A DNA stretch of 64,000 nucleotides from Dryocola boscaweniae. GTDB lineage: Bacteria; Pseudomonadota; Gammaproteobacteria; Enterobacterales; Enterobacteriaceae. The DNA is taken from the NCBI RefSeq assembly GCF_025215095.1, contig NZ_JALHAP010000078.1, positions 124,001 through 188,000 on the forward strand, in the 5' to 3' direction. Shown here one piece after another: positions 27,547-36,322 of this stretch. The position numbers and the translations under genes were made by a program. A model generated the notes under the pieces. The model was given only the letters and a program-made list of their open reading frames with translations. It did not search any database and was not told the DNA's origin. Positions within the stretch are counted from its first letter, which is position 1; every line of letters begins with the position of its first letter.

Positions 27547-29133
27547 TTAATGGACGTCTTTTAGAAAATTATGGCTGTTTTGCGACTGGCTCCAGCTTAA
27601 TAGCTGCGTAAGTGTCAACGGGCGGCTGAAATAGTAACCCTGTAAGAAATTCACGCCGCGCTCAATCAGCCATTTCGCCTGCTCCCGTGTTTCAACGCCT
27701 TCTGCCACGGTCGTCATATTCAGGCGCCTGGCCAGCGTCAGAACCGCGTCGAGTACCGGCGCCGTGACGGTTTCCATCCCGATGGTGTTCACGAAGCCCT
27801 GGTCAATCTTCAGATAATCCAGCGTGAAGCGTTCCAGATAAATCAGCGCGCTGTGCCCGGTGCCAAAGTCGTCTATCGCGATTTCGAATCCCTGGGCATG
27901 CAGCCAGGAAAACAGGCTCATCGCTTCCTTTTCTTTGAGCATATCGCGCTCGGTAATTTCAAACACGATCTTGAAATGATGCGGGGGCAGGGATGCGGCA
28001 AAGGCAATGATATCGTCTTTAAACGTTGGGGCATGCAGATGGCTCGGGGCCAGGTTGATGCCAAGCTTCGCCCCCGGCGGCAGCACAGTTTGTAGCTCTT
28101 GCGCATCCCGGGCGACCAGGGCGAATAAATGACGCGTTAGCGGCACGATAAGCTGCTGCGCTTCGGCAAAAGCGATAAACGCATCAGGGGGGATCATGCC
28201 TGCGGTGGGATGCTCCCAACGCATTAACGCTTCAATGCCCTGCATCTCTAATTTTTGCGCATCTACAACGGGTTGATACACCACATAAAACTGCCCACGT
28301 TTCATGCCAATAAGGATCTCTTTTCCCGGCCGCATACGGACACAGAGAAAATAACTGCATATCACGCCGCTGAATAAGCCGAAGATCAGACCCGTCAGCA
28401 ACGAAAGCTGAATATCTTCCAGAGGCCAGCTTGTTCCGTAGAGATGAATTTTTATCGGGTAATCGTTCAGAGCAGCGATGCGGGTGGGATGCGCTGGCAA
28501 TGAACCGACGTTAACAACCTCCGGGGAGAGCGTCGTTAACGCACGGTCTCCCACCACAATCGCCATCGACAGCACTTCGCTTTGGCGGGCGGTAAACAAT
28601 AAGTAGGGAATGAGATTTGCATTGAGCGTGGTGAAAACGCCTCGCCCATCCGTTGCCGGATTTTTAAACCAGGCCACTATTGTTGGCTTACCGGGCATCA
28701 TCGGCGTGCCGGTCATAATAAAGAGATCGATATTTTTATTTAAATCAATATCGGGAATTAAATCGTTCATCGGCATACTCATCGCCCCGGTGGCGGATGA
28801 GCAATAGGCAACGCCCTGTCGGATTAAAACAAAAACACGCACGTTAACGTTAAACGCGGCCCTGGAGGTGAGCTCCGGACTTACGAGCGGGCAATCGGCA
28901 GCCGTTAGCGGCTGAATGCTGTCTGCGGTGACATGGAGATCGTGAAAGAAGGTGTCCAGATAATGGCGGATATCTTTCGTCAGCACGTCATAACCCGCTT
29001 CGCGCTTGTTATGCAGCATCAGGCTGGTTAATCCCCCAAACAACAAAGCGCTTACCAGACCCACCACAACGCTGAAATAAGCCATTTGTTTTGGCGTGGA
29101 AAAGTAGCGCGCAAATATTTTATCTGGAGACAT
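27547..29133 (-). CDS. pdeN: Cyclic-di-GMP phosphodiesterase PdeN (Rtn), CSS-EAL type
   Basis: This inner-membrane enzyme hydrolyses cyclic di-GMP under control of a periplasmic redox-sensing CSS domain. The 528-residue protein has a first helix at about 20-40, a periplasmic domain containing the CSS signature (VAYCSSATGAM), a second helix at about 240-262 and a C-terminal EAL domain (about 270-520). Catalytic motifs are intact: EALMRWEHP, NLAPSHL, FEITERD, IDDFGTGHSAL, LKIDQGFV, and the final E in VAEGVET. Position upstream of yejA on the same strand agrees with E. coli rtn. Confidence 0.94.
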   Translation of the reverse strand: MSPDKIFARYFSTPKQMAYFSVVVGLVSALLFGGLTSLMLHNKREAGYDVLTKDIRHYLDTFFHDLHVTADSIQPLTAADCPLVSPELTSRAAFNVNVRVFVLIRQGVAYCSSATGAMSMPMNDLIPDIDLNKNIDLFIMTGTPMMPGKPTIVAWFKNPATDGRGVFTTLNANLIPYLLFTARQSEVLSMAIVVGDRALTTLSPEVVNVGSLPAHPTRIAALNDYPIKIHLYGTSWPLEDIQLSLLTGLIFGLFSGVICSYFLCVRMRPGKEILIGMKRGQFYVVYQPVVDAQKLEMQGIEALMRWEHPTAGMIPPDAFIAFAEAQQLIVPLTRHLFALVARDAQELQTVLPPGAKLGINLAPSHLHAPTFKDDIIAFAASLPPHHFKIVFEITERDMLKEKEAMSLFSWLHAQGFEIAIDDFGTGHSALIYLERFTLDYLKIDQGFVNTIGMETVTAPVLDAVLTLARRLNMTTVAEGVETREQAKWLIERGVNFLQGYYFSRPLTLTQLLSWSQSQNSHNFLKDVH

Positions 29134-29299
29134 GGATGAATTATTCCTGCTGACGCAAGAGACGCATGGTTTGTATAAGATTTTTTCGACTATAACGTAA
29201 AAACCTTTGCGCCGTCATACGGTTTCGCACAGAAATTATCGCTGACAGGAATGGATGAGGAGAAGATAACCAGGTGATTTTAAAGACATTGCTAAAAAC

Positions 29300-29330
29300 A
29301 AAAGACGCTGCCGTGGCAACGTCTTTTTTG
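29300..29330. terminator. Terminator downstream of mepS
   Basis: Inverted repeat aaagacg/cgtcttt with T-runs on both sides, 44 bases past the mepS stop. Confidence 0.75.
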
Positions 29331-29373
29331 TCTCGTCTGGCAGCCAAGGGAATTAACTGCCAGTAAAAGCGAA

Positions 29374-29940
29374 TCAACTACGGCTTAACACGCGTCGCGC
29401 TTCGTTGTAGCGCTTGTTCCAGTACGGTTCGTCCATATTAGAGATAACCACTCCACTGCTGGTGGAAGCATGTACGAACTGGTTATTGCCAATGTAGATG
29501 CCAACGTGGCGACCTGTAGAACCCGCACGGAACAGAACTAAATCACCGGTGCGCAGCTTGCTGCGTGAAACGGATTTTCCCATTTCTTGTTGTTCGTAAG
29601 TTGAACGAGGCAACTCTAAGCCAAACTGGTCACGGAAAGTTTGCTGCACGAAAGCAGAACAATCGATGCCTTTTTTGCTGCTACCGCCAAGGCGGTAACG
29701 CACGCCTTTCCAGCTAGCATATTGATCCATAAGACGTGACTTCACGTCTACATTACGGACCATTTCTTCGAATTCATCCTGAGAGGCTTGCAGTAAAAAA
29801 CTGTCTTTATTGCCGACTGCATGCGTCTCAGAATGCATATTTGCTGTGTTTGTCGAACTACATGCTGAGAGCATTACTGCTACAGCAACCGCGGGAATCG
29901 CCCGCAAGATATATCTCAAAATAGGCTGAGATTTGACCAT
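29374..29940 (-). CDS. mepS: Murein DD-endopeptidase MepS (Spr), lipoprotein
   Basis: MepS cleaves D-Ala-mDAP crosslinks to make room for new peptidoglycan and is degraded by NlpI-Prc. The 188-residue protein is a lipoprotein (lipobox MLSAC, acylated Cys27) with an NlpC/P60 domain. The catalytic residues are in place: Cys94 (GIDCSAF), His145 (GRHVGIYIG) and His157 (QFVHAST); subtracting 26 signal residues gives the known C68, H119 and H131. Length equals E. coli. Single gene with a long upstream region. Confidence 0.97.
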   Translation of the reverse strand: MVKSQPILRYILRAIPAVAVAVMLSACSSTNTANMHSETHAVGNKDSFLLQASQDEFEEMVRNVDVKSRLMDQYASWKGVRYRLGGSSKKGIDCSAFVQQTFRDQFGLELPRSTYEQQEMGKSVSRSKLRTGDLVLFRAGSTGRHVGIYIGNNQFVHASTSSGVVISNMDEPYWNKRYNEARRVLSRS

Positions 29941-30300
29941 TTTGTTTATTTTCCCTTGATGTCCTTAACGATGCTAATCGTTATACAAAATACCAACGTG
30001 ACGAGACTAATTATCTGAGCGCTTTGAAACAATTACCACTGAACGGAAATGTGGTTTGACGCACAATTTTATTCGCATCGTGAATGAATTGAGTTAGCAG
30101 CACAAAACGCATCTGAGGTTACCCTATCACCTCTGGTGTGGCTAGGAGTTTTCTGCGCTTTTTTATAAGAAATTGTGATGTTAAAAGAACAAAAGTAAAT
30201 TTGCTCAAAGGGTAGCCAAATGGGCGGCTAAACGCGCAGGTTCTTCAAATATCTGGGGAATCAGAAAGGTTAATTAATGAACAATTGAGCGGGTGTTTAA
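29941..30300. other. Upstream region of mepS
   Basis: These 360 bases contain no supportable gene. They should hold the mepS promoter and 5' leader (read leftwards). The region is AT-rich and begins, on the mepS side, with several runs such as tttgtttattttccc. No operator or riboswitch could be assigned. Confidence 0.45.
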
Positions 30301-30337
30301 AAATTAGCAGAGATCCTTTTCGGATCTCTGCTAATTT
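30301..30337 (-). terminator. Long perfect hairpin downstream of lpxT
   Basis: Arms aaattagcagagatcc and ggatctctgctaattt pair over 16 bases with a 5-base loop. It lies 25 bases beyond the lpxT stop and is followed on the minus strand by a short T-run, so it probably ends the lpxT transcript. The stem is unusually long and symmetrical for a terminator. Confidence 0.7.
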
Positions 30338-30361
30338 GCGTTAAGTGATGTTTATTTTATG

Positions 30362-31069
30362 TTATGAACTTGTTTTATTTTTGCCGGGCAGCGTGCGATT
30401 AAGCACATTAATTAACCCATCGCTGAGTGGGGTTAATAGCACCCACGGCAAGCCAACCAGCGCTATAGAAAGCGACCCGACAAATACATCGGTAAACCAG
30501 TGCGCGCCAATCATTATGCGTGGCAGGGCAAATATCAGGAAAATAAGCACGGCGATAAAGAACGCTTTTTGACCAAAATAACGCAGCATAAAACCGGTGA
30601 AAATAAGCAGCATTAAACCATGGTCGCCTGGGAAACTGTCTTTCGAAGCATCTTTAGTTGGGAAATGCAGCAGCTCGCTGACCCGATGAATGTCGGTGAA
30701 ATAGAGCGTTGGGCTGACGTGAGATACCGGAATCAGATGGCCCAGTTGATTAATCACCACGGCGCTCAACAGCATCACGATGCCCATAATAATCAGGCGG
30801 CGACGTCCGGCTGGGGGTTCACGCCACCAGAATCCGGCAAAAAGCGTCCCCATAGCCAGCAAAGAAATGCCGTCAAATACACGATTATTGGTGATGGCAA
30901 CCAGCACCAGGAAAGTATGGCTTTTTACCAGTTCTTCATTAAAGAAATGAAAAATGCCGGCGTCCAGCGCGAACCAGAAACCATGGTTTTCAGGCAGATA
31001 CCAGCTAAAAAATAGCGCCAGACCCAGGGCGTTAAGCAACAGAATCAGCGGTAAGCGAATTTTCATCAT
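30362..31069 (-). CDS. lpxT: Lipid A 1-diphosphate synthase LpxT
   Basis: LpxT transfers a phosphate from undecaprenyl pyrophosphate to lipid A at the periplasmic face of the inner membrane. I place the start at ATG 31069 (MMKIRLPLILLLNALGLALF), giving 235 residues close to E. coli LpxT; a frame reaching 31093 adds a hydrophilic tail of eight residues. Six helices are predicted. The PAP2 phosphatase signatures are present: KDASKDSFPGDHG and RIMIGAHWFTDVFVGS. The C-terminal LPGKNK is shared with E. coli. Neighbours mepS and yeiR are in the usual order. Confidence 0.92.
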   Translation of the reverse strand: MMKIRLPLILLLNALGLALFFSWYLPENHGFWFALDAGIFHFFNEELVKSHTFLVLVAITNNRVFDGISLLAMGTLFAGFWWREPPAGRRRLIIMGIVMLLSAVVINQLGHLIPVSHVSPTLYFTDIHRVSELLHFPTKDASKDSFPGDHGLMLLIFTGFMLRYFGQKAFFIAVLIFLIFALPRIMIGAHWFTDVFVGSLSIALVGLPWVLLTPLSDGLINVLNRTLPGKNKTSS

Positions 31070-31109
31070 GCAAGCTTCGTTGTCTTCTAACAAGTCGAGG
31101 AGGGTAGAC

Positions 31110-32090
31110 TTACAAACTTAAACGTAGCTTCAACAGAGTGCTTTGCAAACTGTTCCAGTCAGTTTCTTCACTATTTATCAATTCGATACGGCTGTCCGGC
31201 GGCGCGACGCTTTGCGTCTCGATATGCAGATCGTCTCCCTGCCGATTAATGCGCACCAGTCCTTCAGCAATCCGTAACACGCCTTTTACCCGGCCAACCG
31301 GCGCAAGACGGGCCCATTCCAGAATGCCCACCGTATCAAAAACGGTATCCGCATCGAAAATCCAGCCGCAGGCAACGTAGCCCTGTCCGCTATTAATGCT
31401 GCGTCTCCAGCGTTGATGGGCCGGCAAACTTAAAGCCGCGAGCCCACGCCTGGCGGCATGGCTGTGGCTATGTTCGGCGCTGCCCGGTAGTTCGCGAAGA
31501 TTCTGGCGGAGGTTGTCCAACAGAGCGACATCGATTTTTCCTTTTTCCGCCTGAATGATTTCTCGTCCGGCTGCGTGCTGCTGCTGCCAGTCAGCCAGCG
31601 CCCGGCGGCTTTCATCGGTCGCGCGGTCGTTTTTATTGGCGACGATGATATCGGCTGCGGCGAGCTGGTCGCGGAAATTGTCATTATTAACGGCGCGTTC
31701 ATCAAGCAACTGACGAGCATCAAGCAGGCAGAGCGTCGCCTTAAGATCGATCCACGGCTGATAAACCTCCGCGGTTAGCATATCGAGGATTTGTTTAGGG
31801 TGACCAAGACCTGTGGGTTCGATGAGCAGGCGGTCAGGTTTCGCCTGGCGCAGCAGGGTATTTAACCCAACTTGCATCGGCAACCCATTCACGCAACACA
31901 TACAACCGCCGGCGATCTCTTTAAGCAGCGCGCCGCTGTCAGCCAGCAAAGCACCGTCAATGCCGACTTCGCCGAATTCATTCACCAGCACCGCCCACTT
32001 TTCATTACTGGGTTTGTTCGCCAGAAGATGCAGGATAGTGGTGGTTTTCCCGCTGCCGAGGAAGCCGGTAATCAGGTTGGTTTTAGTCAC
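31110..32090 (-). CDS. yeiR: Zinc-binding G3E GTPase YeiR
   Basis: YeiR is a COG0523 metal-chaperone-type GTPase that binds zinc and hydrolyses GTP; loss makes E. coli sensitive to EDTA and cadmium. The GTG at 32090 follows ccggagcgaca and yields 326 residues (E. coli 328). Walker A GFLGSGKTT (9-17), the CXCC metal motif GGCMCCVNG (Cys63, Cys65, Cys66), IEPTGLGHP and the base-specificity motif NKNDR are visible, followed by the CobW C-terminal domain. A histidine string (AEHSHSHAARR) links the domains. Confidence 0.94.
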   Translation of the reverse strand: MTKTNLITGFLGSGKTTTILHLLANKPSNEKWAVLVNEFGEVGIDGALLADSGALLKEIAGGCMCCVNGLPMQVGLNTLLRQAKPDRLLIEPTGLGHPKQILDMLTAEVYQPWIDLKATLCLLDARQLLDERAVNNDNFRDQLAAADIIVANKNDRATDESRRALADWQQQHAAGREIIQAEKGKIDVALLDNLRQNLRELPGSAEHSHSHAARRGLAALSLPAHQRWRRSINSGQGYVACGWIFDADTVFDTVGILEWARLAPVGRVKGVLRIAEGLVRINRQGDDLHIETQSVAPPDSRIELINSEETDWNSLQSTLLKLRLSL

Positions 32091-32219
32091 TGTCGCTCCG
32101 GATAATATCAGTCGTGCTTATATAATAATTATCGCTATCCTGAACAACATTGAGGAAAAAATGAAGCCCTCACACGGCGTGTTCTTCACCCGCGACGTGT
32201 AAAGGGCATAGATTGTCAA

Positions 32220-33683
32220 TTAACTGACGAGATTAACCACGGCCTGGCGAGCGCCTTTGCTACACAATGCGTCCCAGGCGGCGCTAACGCGGCTGACAAA
32301 TTTTTCCTCGCCCGGCAGGTCGCTGCCGAAGATTTCAGTGAGGCTGAGCAGGGCGGCAACCCGCTCTTTTTGCGAGGATTTCTCTACCAGCGCCTTAATT
32401 TTTTGCGCCAGCGGATCGCGAACGTCAATAGCATTTCCGGCATCGTCGACGCCGCTCACATAGCGCATCCAGGCCGCAATACCCAGTGCCAGGCATGGCC
32501 ACTCATCGCCCTGCTGAAGGTGCCAGCGCACGCTTTCCAGCATACGCTGTGGCAATTTCTGGCTACCGTCCATCGCGATTTGCCAGGTACGGTGCCGCAA
32601 CGCGGGATTGCTGAAACGCTCTAAAAGATTGTGCGCATACAGGCGCAGATCGACGCCTGTCACGCGCAGGGTCGGCGCCTGTTCGTTCATCATTAGCTGG
32701 TGTGCGGCGCGCTTGAAATGCTCGTCGGCCATACAGTCATTAATATGCTGGTAACCCGCGAGGTAGCCGAGATAAGCAAGGAAAGAGTGGCTGCCGTTGA
32801 GCATGCGCAGCTTCATTTGCTCCCACGGCATCACATCAATCACCATTTCAACGCCGGCTTCTTCCCACTGCGGACGGCCAGCTACGAAATTGTCTTCAAT
32901 AACCCACTGAATAAAAGGCTCGCCAGAAATAGCGCATGGATCTTCAACGCCTAAAGTATCGGTAATTTCCTGTAAGGATTCCGGCGTGGCGGCGGGCACG
33001 ATGCGATCGACCATCGTGCTCGGAAATGTGACGTTCTCACGCACCCAGTCGGCTAGCTCCTGGCTGCGTTTTTCCGCCATGCCAATAACCGCATTGCGCA
33101 CAACGTGCCCGTTATCAGGAATGTTATCGCAGGAAAGCACGGTGAAAGGACGCAGACCGCGCTCGCGACGGCGGTTTAACGCTTCAACCAAAATTCCTGG
33201 AGCGGAATGAGGAACGGCAGGATTTTGCAGATCGTGAATGATGCGCTCGTTAGCGGCGTCCAGCCTGCCTGTCGCCGGATCGATGCAATAGCCTTTTTCG
33301 GTCACGGTAAGCGAAACAATCGCCACCTGCGGCTCGCAAAACTTTTCGATAATGGCTTCCATCCCGTCGAGTTTTGCATTCAGGCATTCATTCACCGCGC
33401 CGACAATAATGGCCTGGTTTCCCTCCCGGCCTTTTTCCAGCACGGTATACAGATGATCCTGGGCGCGCAGGGCGCTCATTAATTTATCGCCGCTAAACAG
33501 GCTAATCTCACAGATTCCCCAGTCGCCACCAAGCGCGTTAAGCACCCGGTCGGTCAGCAGCGCCTGGTGCGCACGATGAAACGCGCCAAAGCCAAAGTGC
33601 ACGATGCGTGTCTTTAACGCGCTCCGGTCGTAACGAGGCTGCTGAATACTGTCCGGCAGGCTGGCTGAAGCAATTGTGTTCAT
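32220..33683 (-). CDS. yeiQ: Mannonate/altronate-type oxidoreductase YeiQ
   Basis: YeiQ belongs to the long-chain mannitol dehydrogenase family that includes UxuB and UxaB, NAD-dependent enzymes interconverting D-fructuronate and D-mannonate or related pairs. The ATG at 33683 gives 487 residues (E. coli 488). The N-terminal Rossmann part starts RIVHFGFGAFHRAHQALL, and the catalytic segment contains MVDRIVPAATPESLQ and LRMLNGSHSFLAYLGYL with the catalytic Lys/Asn/His set of the family (KLRMLNGSH). Its divergent neighbour uxuA uses D-mannonate, which strongly suggests that YeiQ here supplies mannonate from fructuronate. Confidence 0.9.
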   Translation of the reverse strand: MNTIASASLPDSIQQPRYDRSALKTRIVHFGFGAFHRAHQALLTDRVLNALGGDWGICEISLFSGDKLMSALRAQDHLYTVLEKGREGNQAIIVGAVNECLNAKLDGMEAIIEKFCEPQVAIVSLTVTEKGYCIDPATGRLDAANERIIHDLQNPAVPHSAPGILVEALNRRRERGLRPFTVLSCDNIPDNGHVVRNAVIGMAEKRSQELADWVRENVTFPSTMVDRIVPAATPESLQEITDTLGVEDPCAISGEPFIQWVIEDNFVAGRPQWEEAGVEMVIDVMPWEQMKLRMLNGSHSFLAYLGYLAGYQHINDCMADEHFKRAAHQLMMNEQAPTLRVTGVDLRLYAHNLLERFSNPALRHRTWQIAMDGSQKLPQRMLESVRWHLQQGDEWPCLALGIAAWMRYVSGVDDAGNAIDVRDPLAQKIKALVEKSSQKERVAALLSLTEIFGSDLPGEEKFVSRVSAAWDALCSKGARQAVVNLVS

Positions 33684-33742
33684 AGAATGCAAATCCTGAT
33701 TAACGAATTAGTAACATCTTAAGTCTAAAGTTATATGACAGC

Positions 33743-33876
33743 AAATTGAATTGGTGTGCTGGCTTTATCCTTTTAATGTGAGCTGGATCAACCAATATCA
33801 GGGATAAAGTTGACCGTTAAGGGTCTTGCGGTATGGTAGTCGCCAGGGCAGTATTTTAAGATTGGTATAACAACTT
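33743..33876. promoter_or_regulatory. Divergent yeiQ-uxuA control region with hexuronate-regulator-like and CRP-like sites
   Basis: The 212-base gap between the two divergent genes holds attggtataacaactt (33861-33876), similar to the UxuR/ExuR operator form AAATTGGTATACCAATTT, and weaker half-site-like strings aaattgaattggtgtg (33743-33758) and aaccaatat (about 33789-33797). A CRP-like sequence tgtgagctggatcaac lies at about 33777-33793. Assignment rests on similarity to consensus only; no uxuR or exuR is in the window. Confidence 0.5.
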
Positions 33877-33895
33877 ATTTATTGAGGAACTGGTA

Positions 33896-35089
33896 ATGGA
33901 ACAAACCTGGCGCTGGTATGGCCCGAAAGACCCGGTATCACTGGACGATGTGCGTCAGGCTGGCGCAACCGGCGTAGTGACCGCCTTACATCACATTCCG
34001 AACGGCGAAGTCTGGCCGGTTGCTGAAATTAAACAGCGCCAGGCTGAACTTGCTGCCAAAGGGCTGACCTGGTCAGTTGTGGAAAGCATTCCGGTGCATG
34101 AAGAGATCAAAACCCACACGGGCGATTACGACAGGCATATTGCGAACTACCAGCAGAGCATCCGCAACCTGGCGGAATGCGGCATTGACACCGTGTGCTA
34201 CAACTTTATGCCCATCCTCGACTGGACGCGCACCGACCTGGAATACGAACTGCCGGATGGCTCTAAGGCTCTGCGTTTTGACCAGATAGCCTTTGCCGCA
34301 TTCGAGCTGCATATTCTTAAACGTCCAGGCGCGCAGGCGGATTACAGCGAAGAAGAGCAGCGCCAGGCGCTGGACTACTTCCATAACATGTCCGACGCCG
34401 AAAAAGAGAAGCTGACGCGCAATATTATCGCGGGCCTGCCGGGGGCGGAAGAGGGCTATACGCTGGATCGGTTCCGCGCTCGCCTTGCGGAATACGACGG
34501 TATCAACAAAGACCAGTTGCGTGAAAATATGGCTTACTTCCTGCGTGCGATCGTTGCCGTGGCAGAAGAAGTCGGCGTGCGCCTGGCCGTTCACCCGGAC
34601 GATCCACCGCGTCCGATCCTCGGCCTGCCGCGTATTGTTTCCACAATTGAAGACATGCAGTGGCTGAAAGAAACCGTCGACAGCATCAACAACGGCTTCA
34701 CTATGTGTACCGGCTCTTACGGCGTGCGCGCGGACAACGATCTGGTGCGCATGATTGAAACCTTCGGCGATCGCATTCACTTTACCCATCTGCGCGCAAC
34801 CTGCCGTGAAGATAACCCGAAAACCTTCCATGAAGGCGCGCATTTGCAGGGCGATGTGGATATGGTGTCGGTAGTGAAGGCGATTCTGACTGAAGAGCAG
34901 CGTCGCAAGGCGAAAGGGGATTTACGTCCGATTCCGATGCGTCCGGATCACGGCCATCAGATGCTTGACGATCTGCATAAGAAAACCAATCCGGGCTATT
35001 CAGCGATTGGCCGCCTGAAAGGGCTGGCGGAAGTGCGCGGCGTGGAACTGGCGTTAAAGCAAACGCTGTTCCCGGACCTGCTGAAGTAG
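33896..35089 (+). CDS. uxuA: Mannonate dehydratase UxuA
   Basis: UxuA dehydrates D-mannonate to 2-keto-3-deoxy-D-gluconate in hexuronate catabolism, with Fe2+ or Mn2+ in a TIM barrel. The 397-residue protein starts [20 protein letters not shown] after the ribosome site tgaggaa, and carries the family strings [56 protein letters not shown] and [12 protein letters not shown]. Length is like E. coli UxuA (394). In K-12 uxuA is elsewhere, with uxuB; here the partner is the divergent yeiQ. A terminator follows. Confidence 0.97.
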   Translation: MEQTWRWYGPKDPVSLDDVRQAGATGVVTALHHIPNGEVWPVAEIKQRQAELAAKGLTWSVVESIPVHEEIKTHTGDYDRHIANYQQSIRNLAECGIDTVCYNFMPILDWTRTDLEYELPDGSKALRFDQIAFAAFELHILKRPGAQADYSEEEQRQALDYFHNMSDAEKEKLTRNIIAGLPGAEEGYTLDRFRARLAEYDGINKDQLRENMAYFLRAIVAVAEEVGVRLAVHPDDPPRPILGLPRIVSTIEDMQWLKETVDSINNGFTMCTGSYGVRADNDLVRMIETFGDRIHFTHLRATCREDNPKTFHEGAHLQGDVDMVSVVKAILTEEQRRKAKGDLRPIPMRPDHGHQMLDDLHKKTNPGYSAIGRLKGLAEVRGVELALKQTLFPDLLK

Positions 35090-35103
35090 TTTTCAGCCAC
35101 CAT

Positions 35104-35129
35104 AAAAAACCCGCCTCGGCGGGTTTTTT
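35104..35129. terminator. Bidirectional terminator between uxuA and efpL
   Basis: Twelve-base arms aaaaaacccgcc and ggcgggtttttt with a two-base loop serve both convergent genes. Confidence 0.93.
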
Positions 35130-35135
35130 ATTTTC

Positions 35136-35708
35136 TTAGTCAGCGCGGCCCATAGAGCGCTTCTCAGCGATATGAATGCGGATTTTCTCGCCCGTCACCA
35201 TATATTCCGGCACCTGAATCACCAGACCGGTGGACAAGGTGGCAGGTTTGGTGCGCGAGCTTGCAGAAGCGCCTTTAATGCCCGGTGCCGTTTCAACGAT
35301 TTCCAGATCGACGGTTTGCGGCAGTTCCAGCGCCAGCAGTTGGCCGTCCCAGGTCAGCACCTGCATGTCCGGCATGCCGCCTTCAGGAATGAACTGCAGC
35401 TCTTCTTCAATCTGATCTTTGGTGAAGATATACGGGGTGTAATCTTCTTTATCCATAAATACGTATTCGTTGCCATCGATATACGAGAAATCAACGAAAC
35501 GACGGGTCAGGGTAATGGTATCGACGATATCGTCACCTTTAAAACGCTCTTCTACCTTCTGCCCGGTACGGACGTCGGAAAAACGCATTTTATAAAGGGT
35601 TGCCGCGCCGCGCGCGCTGGGAGACTGAATATCGATATCTTTAACAATCAGCAGCTTGCCGTTGTAGTTCAATACCATACCTTTTTTGACTTCGTTAGCT
35701 CTTGCCAT
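35136..35708 (-). CDS. efpL: Elongation factor P-like protein EfpL (YeiP)
   Basis: EfpL is a paralogue of EF-P that relieves ribosomes stalled at proline-containing and other difficult motifs without the beta-lysylation that EF-P needs. The 190-residue protein ([20 protein letters not shown]) has the three beta-barrel domains of the family and, at the position of the EF-P modified lysine, the loop [10 protein letters not shown] with Arg33, the mark of EfpL. The C-terminus [12 protein letters not shown] also matches E. coli YeiP. Confidence 0.96.
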   Translation of the reverse strand: MARANEVKKGMVLNYNGKLLIVKDIDIQSPSARGAATLYKMRFSDVRTGQKVEERFKGDDIVDTITLTRRFVDFSYIDGNEYVFMDKEDYTPYIFTKDQIEEELQFIPEGGMPDMQVLTWDGQLLALELPQTVDLEIVETAPGIKGASASSRTKPATLSTGLVIQVPEYMVTGEKIRIHIAEKRSMGRAD

Positions 35709-35881
35709 CGATGTTTCCTGTAAAAAATTGAGGGGCGAAAATATTGCGACAAATTACTCGCGAGGTGCATTTCAGGCAAGCGGATTTCATCACCTGGGTG
35801 ACAAAGTATAAATGAACGTAGTAAAGCCTGTGTGGGACTGATACAGTCCGCCTACTTGCCAGCCCACCGGAGTATTGGCTT

Positions 35882-36136
35882 ATGGACTGTCGTCCTGATT
35901 GCGGAGCCTGCTGCACCGCGCCTTCTGTCTCAAGTCCGATACCGGGTATGCCCAACGGCAAACCAGCAAACACCCCTTGCGTTCAGCTTGGCGCAGACAT
36001 GCGCTGCAAAATATTTTTCTCACCGCTCAGACCCAGGGTCTGCGCCAGCCTGCAGGCCAGCCGCGAGATGTGCTTCACAAACCGGGATGAGGCGATGTTA
36101 TATCTGATTAAACTCGAAGCGGATACGGCGCCTTAA
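35882..36136 (+). CDS. yeiW: YkgJ-family cysteine cluster protein YeiW
   Basis: This is an 84-residue protein of the cysteine-cluster (CxxCxxCC-type) family, probably binding zinc or another metal; its function is unknown. Cysteines 3, 7, 10 and 11 ([11 protein letters not shown]) and further ones at CVQL, RCKIFF, VCAS and MCFT give the pattern of the family, with the conserved FFSPLRP segment. It lies divergent from efpL as in E. coli. The frame upstream has no better start than ATG 35882. The accessory toxin cassette begins right after it. Confidence 0.88.
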   Translation: MDCRPDCGACCTAPSVSSPIPGMPNGKPANTPCVQLGADMRCKIFFSPLRPRVCASLQASREMCFTNRDEAMLYLIKLEADTAP

Positions 36137-36322
36137 TCCACCGTTGGGGTACAGCGGTCTATCTCTTCACCCTTGTCCAGGAAACAGCATCAGCTAATGA
36201 TGCCGGTAAACCATTTAAAGATTATCCCCCGATACAAATTCTGATTTTCCTCACCGCTGAAAATTCGTCCATGCGTGGTGATATTTTAACCAAGCGGCTA
36301 TAAGCCAGGGAGGAAAAACACC

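Noticed and set aside
29141..29377. 78-codon frame between pdeN and mepS
   Set aside because: It covers the terminator of mepS, has no ribosome site and no recognisable product.
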